From: Dipteris shenzhenensis
Lineage: Eukaryota > Polypodiophyta > Polypodiopsida > Gleicheniales
DNA length: 64,000 nucleotides
NCBI GenBank assembly: GCA_047967505.1
Contig: CM106538.1
Reading direction: 5' to 3' (one strand)
In this document: piece by piece, positions 56,631-64,000 of the stretch
How the letters are laid out: each line of letters starts with the position of its first letter
How positions within the stretch are numbered: the stretch's first letter is position 1
The notes under the pieces: generated by a model
Told to the model about the DNA's origin: nothing
Database searches by the model: none
What the model saw: only the letters and a program-made list of their open reading frames with translations
Made by a program: the position numbers and the translations under genes

Positions 56631-56747
56631 ACACACACACCACACACACACACACTTTTTTTTTTTTGGTGAAACCAGTAGCTATAAAATTAACATAAAA
56701 TCAATGTACATGACATTAGACTCCAAAGGAGAGCCTAATGAAAGAAC

Positions 56748-59700
56748 TCAAAAACAGTGAGAAAACACTTCAAGGCTAGTAGCATCCAAGTCCCTCGCAG
56801 CATAACTATCATATAAAGATTGGAGGGACATTCTGAAGAAAACATATGCTTGAGGAAACTGTTGTCCCATCCTAAAATGCAATCTCTGTGTCCAAATAGT
56901 CCATAGTACCCAAAAGCGAGCCCAGTGAAGGAAAAGGAGGAATGGAGACATCTGAGGTGAGAAGCATCGAAACATCCTGAAGAGTTTCCCGAATCTGATA
57001 GAGGGAAACCGGAGCCATAGCAAATGAGAGACATGAGTGATCAGTATTCAAGAGTGCAGGCAAGACCATAACAAATGGGGAACTGTCTCATGGTGATGAG
57101 AGCAACGGGGGCAGGAAGAGGAAGCAATACGGCGTGCTTCCAATTTCACCCCAATGGAAAAAGCTCCCACTATACATCTCCAAAGGAAGAGCCTCTGTTT
57201 CAATGGCAATTTAGCTTTCCAAATTTTCCTGAGTTTTGATTGCCACCAAGATAAAGGCCTATCCAAATTCCAAAGAGTGTTGGCATGCTTATCAATCCAT
57301 GGCGGTGGAAGAAGAAATCTGTAGACCATCGAAGATGTCAAATTATGCAGTGAAAGTGAACAGGTAGGAGGAGACAAGGAAATCAGATTCCAGTCCAGTA
57401 ATCTGTCCTGAACAAATAACGGAGGAACATGAACAAATGACTGCAACGTAGTTGTAAGTATTCTCCAAATGGGCCTATGATGCAGGCCCAAGGGGAATGT
57501 CCTGCAAGCTTGTGGAAATGAGAGCACATAACCATGTTGATCCACCACATCTCCGACAAATCTTATGCCCAATTTCATAAGATTATAATGCTTTAATTGG
57601 TGCCTGTAAGGCAAGAGGAGATTCAAACACCTTGCTCCAATGGATGCTTTCCAAACGAAGGGAGTTACCATGATGGGAGGAAGCACCTGACCATTTAGCA
57701 TAAGAGAGGATTCTCTTCCAGTCATGAATAAAAGCAGTAGAGATAGGACAGCCAGGAATTTTCCCCTGAAATGTGGTCATGACTGCTTCCCAGTGATTTG
57801 TAATCCAATGCCCATATGCATGAGACTTCATGTTTCCACACATAGCTGCTAGCATAATAGCCCATGGCTGTTTTTGCTGAAAGAAATAAGCAATCATAGT
57901 CCTCTTTCTTGCCAACATATGAAACTGAAGATTGAGAATATTCAGTCCGCCATGAGTCTCAGGAGAACAAACAGACTGCATGGGAAGTAGTCGCAAAGCC
58001 TTTTTGTGAGATTTGCTTTTCCAAAATATCTCCATAGCCTGGGACATATAGGAAGCCAAATGCTTAAAAGACCAGTGAAGAAGAGGCAAGTAAAATTGCA
58101 CATATGCCATAATGATAGACTGGACTATCCGAAGTCGAACATGTAGAGGCCAAGTTGACGAGTGCCAGTATTCCAGCTTCTTGTTAATCTTTTGAAGCAC
58201 CCATTTAAGCTGTTGTTGAGGGGTAATATTCCAGCCAATGGGATACCCTAAATGCCTCACAATGGTATGGGGAGAAATAATGTGACCTGGCCAGAGAAGT
58301 GCATGCCAATCAGCTTCTTTCAATGCTAGAAGAGTCGATTTCTGAAAGTTGATATGCAGTCCAGCAGCTATGCCAAAATCATTCAAAGTATGCATCAAAT
58401 GAGAGAGGTCACTTTGAGAATTCCTGGGCATGAAATATGAATCATCAGCATATGCCTGTGCAAGAAACGGCTGTGCCCCTGGAATTTGCAAGCCATGAAG
58501 CTGTCCTGTATCTGCAAGATGGTCCATATGCAACAATAACAGATGAGTAGCAATGGCATATAGTAGGGAGCTACGAGGGCATCCCTGTCTCACTGAACGG
58601 GTCATAGTCCATGTCCTTGACAACCCACTACCAAGCAGACACTGTGCAGTGGCATGAGAATACAACCAGTAAATAACATGAACGAGCCGAGGGCCAAATC
58701 CCAATTTATGCATTGTCTAAGAGATAAAATCCCAATGGACAGTATCAAATGCTTTCGCAATGTCCACTTGCAGAATGAGAACATCTTGTTTAGAATATTT
58801 GGCATACTCAATTGCAAGCAAAGCATTGGAGATATTGTCAGTAGTTTGCCTTTGGGAACAAACCCATACTGCCTGGGATGAAGTCCGGCTTGCAAGATAA
58901 ATCGAACCCTAAGGACAATCATCTTGGTAATGAGTTTGTAGATGACTGGTATAAGAGATATGGGCCACCAATCAGCCATTGTCTCACACAATCTTTTTTT
59001 GGGGATCAATTTGACAAGCCCATGTTTCCAGAAAGGGGGAAGAGATTGTTCTGCCCAAGCATGATTGATCATAAGAAGAAGAGTGTGCTTGAGATCACCC
59101 CAAAATGCACGGAAGAATTCAACAGTCAATCCATCCCAACCAGGAGAGCTGCCTTTACGGAGATGACTCAAAGCATCATCTAGTTCCTTGAGCATAAATG
59201 GCTGCTCCAATGCATGAGCTTGTTCCCGAGACAATATAGATTGAACATGCATAAGGAATTGAGACCTAGCTGCATTCACTTGCATCGAGTGATCATGCCG
59301 AAGAGAAAAGAGGCGCTGGAAATGACTAGAACATTGCGATTCCAGTTCTGATTTGGAGGTGGTCCAGGTGCCATCATCCTGCTTGATCCTGCAAATATCC
59401 TCTTTTCGCCTATCCGCATGCAGGCTTTTAAAGAAGGCCTTGGAGGAGCAGCCCTTATCCAAAAGGGGTTTTATGCGAGCTCGGATTTGCCACTTCTTTA
59501 ATTTACGAATATCATTTTGATGGAGGATATGAACTGCATAAGCGCAAGAATCCTGTTCAGAAGAGGTGAGCTGCCTATAAGAGCTGATTGCATCCATCTG
59601 TTGCTTGTGAGATTGAGCCCATTTCAGCTTAAGTATGAGGTTTTCCATGTGACTCCGTCCATAATCTTGAATAACAGCCTGCAAGCGATGGGCAAGACTG

Positions 59701-60587
59701 ATCCAGGCAAAATCCATGTCCTCCTGGGCATGTAAGAGGAGGGGGCGGACAGCCACTCTCACCATGTTCTGAAATTGTTGATGAAGCAAATAAGCACTAT
59801 TAACATGGAGTAGGCGACGACCAAAAAAAGGCATATCATCTGTCAAATGTGCTATAGATAATGTCAAGCATACTGGAAAGTGATCAGATAACAAGAGGGA
59901 ATGATCAACCCATAATGCACACATGAAACTAGTGTACTGCTGAGCCTGCAACAAATACCATCTGTCAAGTCGAGGCCAGTAATGAGTAAAAGCATTGTGA
60001 TGGTATGTATAACCCATATCTCTATCCCTTGTTGAGAGCCATAAATCTTCTGCATGCAAAAAAGAAAGCATATCCTCCCAATGTCGAAGCTCAGTGGGGA
60101 TCATGTGAGAACGATGAGTGGTGTTGTCTTGCATGGCAGGCGAGTTATTAAAGTCTCCACACAAAAAAGCATTAGACAGCCATGGATATTGCTTGAGGGA
60201 GTCCCACATTCGAGCTCTTGTCGCAGAAGTTTGAGAGGCATAAACTGATGCTATTTCATAAAGATCAGCATGACAGATGCATCTGATTACCATCCATCGA
60301 CCCTGGGGGTCGTTGTAAGCAACCGTGGGCTGCATATCATGTTTTACCAGCATGCATACCCCGGAAAAGTGCATTGTACCAGCATAAAAGATGTCATAAC
60401 CAGCAAAGTGGCCTTGCTGGCCAGCCAAGAAGTGTTGGTTATGTTCCTGTAAGGAAATTACATCGGGGTGCATTCTATGTACATAGTGCCAAAAAAGTCT
60501 CCACTTATTGACATTGCAAAGACCTTGAACATTGTATGTAATGCAAGTAATTGAAGCAGACATAGAAGATATGTACAGTTGAGCCAA
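56748..60587 (-). pseudogene. LINE ORF2: endonuclease, RT, zinc-binding C-terminus
   Basis: The endonuclease carries YNVQGLCNVNKW, VISLQEHNQHF, LCGDFNNSPAM, YTYHHNAFTHYWPRLDRW and SDHFPVCLTLS. The RT carries SSPGWDGLTVEFFRAFW, LIPKKRLCETMADWWPI and HPRQYGFVPK, then a frameshift near 58855. It continues with KAFDTVHWDF, a TAG near 58716, SVRQGCPRSSLLYAIATH and the catalytic AQAYADDSYF. Another frame change falls near 57.6 kb and a last one near 57.05 kb. The zf-RVT part is LKQRLFLWRC...CPRCSHHHETVPHLLW. The start could be the ATG at 60587 or the one at about 60560 (MSASITCITYNVQGL). Confidence 0.9.
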
Positions 60588-60611
60588 GAAACATAGTAAA
60601 AGTATAAGCTG

Positions 60612-60962
60612 TCAGGCCTCAGCCATGACATCGACGTCCACCTGGCCTCCTGGATCAGTAGGTCTATCATCCGCATCATTGTCACATACAGGAATGCCCT
60701 TCTTGAGCACATCAACCCACAATCGAGAAGTCATGCTATCAGCAGGGGTAGAGACCTGACCAGGGGTGGAAGTAGAGGCATCCCAATGCCGAGATTGTAA
60801 CGGTCTTGGCTTAAGCGCAAATACCTTTTTGGGTTGCTGCCATGCACCCTGAGGAGAGGCATTGGATTCTGAAATTTTGCCCTTTCCCTTATCCTTTTGC
60901 TTGGCTGAAACCTGGACCACACTTTCTTTGGGAGGAACAAATTTAGTTGCTTTGAAACTAGA
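60612..60962 (-). pseudogene. LINE ORF1, C-terminal part
   Basis: Lys/Ser/Pro-rich tail with KPRPLQSRHWDASTSTPGQ, matching KQRPLQSRNWDAS of the 31 kb copy. The stop at 60612 is 25 nt from the ORF2 ATG. The frame runs into the inserted element at 60963. Confidence 0.8.
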
Positions 60963-62502
60963 AGAAGTCCCTTCGGTTATTTGCTCAAAGAAAAGTAACC
61001 ATCTTTCGAAAGAAGATGAAACTCTTCTTCGAAAATTCCATAGGAATTTTGTCATTTCTTATGTGGACAAATGTTCCAATAACTTTGTTTTTATTTGCAA
61101 AAAGTTTTACTTAGAATGTCTTTTGAGAGAAGTGAACACGTCTGCCAAAACTTACGCCCCCGCCTTAGTTTCTCAAAAGGATTTGATCTCAAAACATCAG
61201 AGTTTTTGCAAGTCTTCTGGGTTTGTTTGCAATCCAAGCATACCTTTTCTTTGTGCTGCTTGGAAGTTTCACAAAACTCCAAAAAAGCCAAGATTTATTG
61301 CAGCTGCTTGTGAGACTACTTTGACGAATATCTCTAAATGGCTAAGCTACTGCTTCAAAGCCATGTTGCCTAGTGTCCATGAACTTTGGAGGGACTTATT
61401 AAAAGAGGCAGATGTCCCCTCGAACTCAAGCTGGATTTTAAATGACTCTGTAGGAGTGATTCCTGTTGTAAAATTTTTTAATTCCTCTCGAAGCATTCAG
61501 GAAAAAGAGTCTCCTATTCTCCTTCAAATCTATGATTTTACGACGCTTTACACAAAGATTGAGCTGGAAGACCTGAAGTTTAGAATTAAAAAGCTAGTGG
61601 CTGAAGTTTTCAAGCTGAGATTTGACAAAGATAGATGCAAAGTGCTAAAAGTTGAGAAAACAGCCTTATGCTTTGACTTTTTGTGGCTAAAAAATAAAGA
61701 TCATGACATAGGTTCTAAAAAGAAAAGATACACAAAGGTAGTAAGTGTAGAAGATGTTGGCTCTTGGATAGATTTTCTTTTAGATAATCTTTACATCACA
61801 ATAGGTGATTCTTTGTTTCAACAAGTTATAGGAATCCCCATGGGCACTAATTGTGCCGTCTTTTTAGCAAACTTTTATCTTTTCACTTATGAATTTGAGT
61901 TTATGCAACGTCTTATTTCTATCAATACCTGCCCTATCATTTTACATAAGCTTAGTCAAGTTAGGTGTTTTATAGATGATTTATTTGTACCAGATGTTCC
62001 TAACTTTCAAGACTTTATGTACAAAGACGCTAGAGCTTTTGGAGAAGGAATCTATCCTCGTGACTCTTGTGAACTGAACTGCACTTCAAAAGGGGATTCT
62101 TGTGTTTTCTTAGATCTTAGACTTTCTCAATCTACCATAGGATTAGAGGTTGATATATACGATAAACGTGAACAACCTGAATATAGTGGTTTACACATTA
62201 TAAAAATGCCTCACATTGACTCAAACATTTCTGATTTGGCAAAATATGGAGTCATTTCTTCCCAATTCCATAGATTTTCCCGCCTTTGTACAACTAAGGA
62301 GTCTTTTATCACTCATTGTAGTAATTTGATCACTTTACTATTACACAAGAGGTATAATCCAAGGAAAATAATGAAAAAAGTTCGCACATTCTTAGATATG
62401 AAGTCTTTTATCTATGGTGTTTCGGCCTTAGGTTTGTTTAGAATGATTGAACTTAAGCTGAAAACAAAAAGCGGGGAGCTGAATAGCCCGTTTTTCTTTT
62501 AG
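60963..62502 (+). CDS. Penelope-like reverse transcriptase, 5'-truncated
   Basis: The open frame extends into LINE sequence at its 5' end (to 60862), but element-derived codons start at about 60963, so there is no native start codon. Motifs, numbered from the open-frame start at 60862: WKFHKTPKKPRFIAAACETT (~157), then IYDFTTLYTKIELEDL with the first catalytic Asp (~223), IGIPMGTNCAVFLANFYLF (~325), CFIDDLFVPD with the Asp pair (~370), VFLDLRLS (~405) and DSNISDLAKYGVISSQFHRF (~455). This order and the YDKRE...SQ-x-x-RFSRLC region are typical of Penelope-like RTs of the group in algae, plants and invertebrates. A GIY-YIG nuclease is not seen after the RT. In Chlamys/Naiad-type elements it lies N-terminal, so it would have been lost with the truncation. 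No internal stop suggests recent insertion. Confidence 0.85.
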
Positions 62503-62616
62503 TTTCAAAAGAGAGTTTGTTTGAGTATACTTGTGCTTTCTAAGTTAGAATTGTATTTTTGCCTCTTTGCAGAAACGAGACATAAGTGTAAAGTGCCTTT
62601 TAACTTTTTATGTTTT

Positions 62617-62620
<4 letters not shown>

Positions 62621-62661
<41 letters not shown>
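62621..62661. repeat. (GA)n microsatellite in the 3' region of the Penelope-like element
   Basis: About 20 uninterrupted GA units, 120 bp after the RT stop codon. Confidence 0.95.
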
Positions 62662-62664
<3 letters not shown>

Positions 62665-62779
62665 CTAGTTTTTTGGAAGTTTTTGTTTCTTGACTTGCTT
62701 GTTTATTTTTGCTTAAGTCACCTGCTTCGTTTCTTCTTTATTTCTTGTTTTCATTCTCTTTTGTTTATTTGACGTATTT

Positions 62780-62885
62780 TAGCAAGCACTGGGTTTGCCC
62801 AAGAGACTCCGCGGGTCTTTAGAAACCCAGTATAGCTGCTTATGCTTGGGCACTGATGACGACATAAGTGTTGCTTTGCTTGCTA
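62780..62885 (+). ncRNA. Candidate structured RNA with a pseudoknot
   Basis: Complementary segments: 62780-62788 with 62877-62885 (9 bp, closing), 62789-62796 with 62823-62830 (8 bp), 62802-62807 with 62815-62820 (6 bp with one G-U), 62797-62803 with 62845-62851 (up to 7 bp, a pseudoknot; one or two pairs compete with the inner hairpin), and 62839-62844 with 62864-62869 (6 bp). Pairing was found by eye. I could not match it to a hammerhead or HDV-type core. It may be a ribozyme, an RT recognition structure or a remnant of one. Confidence 0.4.
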
Positions 62886-63046
62886 AGTATGTCTTCCTTT
62901 TGCTTTTCATAAAAGTTTTTGTTTACCTCTTTTTTCTTCTCTTTCATTTTCTCTTTTATTTTCTTTGTAGATTTTTGATCTTTAGAACAACAAAAAATTC
63001 TAATTTTGTATGATTGGACTTATTCTAGTCTTACAAAGGTATATAT

Positions 63047-63890
63047 TAGATGCTACATCACCCAACTTGTTAGGCGTTGCCTTAGGCCCTGGACCATAAG
63101 TTGGAGAGGTAGTATTTTCTGGAGCAATAGCTGTAGGTGGGAGCTGATGCAGTATTGCAGGACACTGTGAAGCTAGATGGCCAAATTTATGACAAGTAAA
63201 ACAAGCACCTGCAAATACTCCCCATTTCAAATCAAAATATTTTTCGCCCAAGGAAACATCTTCCACCTCTACCGCAATAGAAGGAGGGGTTGGGTGATCT
63301 GTATCCCAAAGAACACAAAACCGATTTCGATTGCCCGAAGGTCGGGGTGGGCATACAACTTGCCCCAAAGTAGCTGCCAGACTTGGTAGCTCAGCCCTCA
63401 TATAATCCGGAAAATCCACTACCTCAACCCATACAGGGCAGTGATGTCGAATGAGACTGTGATAATCCTTATTTGGCGACCATGGCATGACATGCACCAT
63501 TTGTCTGCCATAGAATAGAGGAGACATCTCCAATATCTGCTGACGATATGAGGCATCCAAAAAGTGCACTTCATAAAAACCTCGAGAAGCAAAGTATACT
63601 CCTTCAACAAAACAACCTCCCAACAAAGCCTGAACCCAGTGAGCCACATCATTTGCAGAGGGTAACTTCCCAGGGAAGAAAATGATAACTGCTTGCTAAG
63701 AAAACTTCCGAAGAGGAGTAACCAATGAGGGCAGCTTCAGCTTGTACTTAAGGGCCGGGGGAGGTTTGGCCCACTCCTTCCGGCTGTGGTGAAATTCATC
63801 CTTGAGCATATCGAAAACATAGTGAGCATCTTCAGAGGCTGAGGTAGAGAATTCAAATTGCTGTCTTTTAAGGTCTCAAGATAAGTCCTT
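63047..63890 (-). pseudogene. LINE ORF1, N-terminal part
   Basis: Begins around QFEFSTSASEDAHYVFDMLK and KPPPALKYKLKLPSLVTPL, has one stop near 63698, then AVIIFFPGKLPSANDVAHWV and VHVMPWSPNKDYHSL, CPVWVEVVDFPDYM and the CCHC knuckle CFTCHKFGHLASQC (about 63180), up to the insertion at 63047. The extreme N-terminus is uncertain because of another stop upstream (about 63878). Confidence 0.75.
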
Positions 63891-64000
63891 CCGAGAGTAG
63901 CTTTTAATATGGTCCTCCATGAAGGTGAGTAGGGCACAATTGATGAAGCAAGAAAGGGCAGCAGGGTTTATGCACAGTTATGGATGGGTGATACCCAGCA
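63891..64000 (-). other. 5' untranslated region or start of the LINE
   Basis: Probably still LINE, ahead of ORF1. The window ends before a 5' boundary can be seen. Confidence 0.35.

Larger units (their letters stand above)
60963..63046 (+). mobile_element. Penelope-like retroelement nested in LINE ORF1
   Basis: About 2.08 kb flanked by the 4 bp repeat TAGA (60959-60962 and 63047-63050). Removing the insert and one TAGA would leave the ORF1 reading frame continuous across the site, which supports these limits. It contains one RT gene without an endonuclease domain, a 3' region of about 540 bp with a (GA)n tract, and a strongly structured segment. It begins inside the RT gene, so it is 5'-truncated. 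The orientation is opposite to the LINE. Confidence 0.75.
56654..64000 (-). mobile_element. Near-complete LINE, split by a Penelope-like element, running off the window
   Basis: A poly(A) tail (T12 at 56654-56665) marks the 3' end, followed by (GT)n. ORF2 occupies 56748-60587 and ORF1 60612-about 63890, with a 2,084 bp insertion at 60963-63046. Both ORFs carry a few stops and frameshifts, so the copy is inactive but not ancient. Confidence 0.9.

Noticed and set aside
62789-62830. GGGTTT and AAACCC strings as telomere repeats marking a telomeric Penelope insertion
   Set aside because: They are single units forming the two strands of a stem, not a tandem telomeric array.
62780-62885. Hammerhead ribozyme in the Penelope 3' region
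   Set aside because: CTGATGA is present and is followed by a possible short stem, but no GAAA follows that stem, and no circularly permuted order fits. The HDV-type helix order also fails. Kept only as an unclassified structure.

Overview
This window looks like a nuclear contig from a plant with a large, repeat-filled genome. The evidence is Ty1/copia and Ty3/gypsy (chromovirus) LTR elements, LINEs with a C-terminal RVT zinc-binding domain, a Penelope-like reverse transcriptase, fragments of an R2R3-MYB gene, and one intron-containing plant gene. A fern, lycophyte or gymnosperm would fit. The species cannot be fixed from the sequence. No rRNA, tRNA, CRISPR or bacterial-style operon was seen.

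Positions 1-22,500 are AT-rich, repetitive and almost non-coding. The main structure is a large imperfect inverted repeat: the left arm at about 2.2-5.9 kb matches the right arm at about 8.7-13.8 kb in reverse. The arms contain a non-coding, LTR-like element whose strands are strongly purine/pyrimidine biased. The right arm is split by a 2.1 kb insertion carrying two clusters of a TCGCTATATAGCGA-type quasi-palindrome. The spacer between the arms (5.9-7.3 kb) recurs in direct orientation at 19.1-21.2 kb. Three decayed copies of an R2R3-MYB exon lie beside these repeats.

Positions 22,600-30,411 hold the only convincing host gene: the first six coding exons (186 codons) of a 2-phosphoglycerate-kinase-related P-loop NTPase on the + strand. 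It has a TATA box upstream, an in-frame stop before the first ATG, and consistent splice sites and phases. Intron 2 carries gypsy and copia debris and a cluster of TTGAC/GTCAA motifs. No seventh exon was recognised before the end of the window, so the next intron is either at least 33.6 kb of nested transposons or the gene is cut here.

Positions 31,100-64,000 are stacked retroelements: a truncated LINE (31.1-34.1 kb, +); a decayed copia gag (34.0-35.0 kb, -); a LINE C-terminal remnant (35.3-36.1 kb, +); a fragment of one chromovirus followed by two related copies of another in tandem (36.8-47.2 kb, -); a copia element with intact pol and one clear 256 bp LTR (49.0-53.45 kb, -); and three LINE segments (53.5-64 kb, -). 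A Penelope-like element with an open RT frame is nested in ORF1 of the last LINE. A 106-nt stretch behind that RT gene has several mutually compatible complementary segments, including a pseudoknot. GTAC-core clusters occur in the 5' or promoter regions of three unrelated retroelements.
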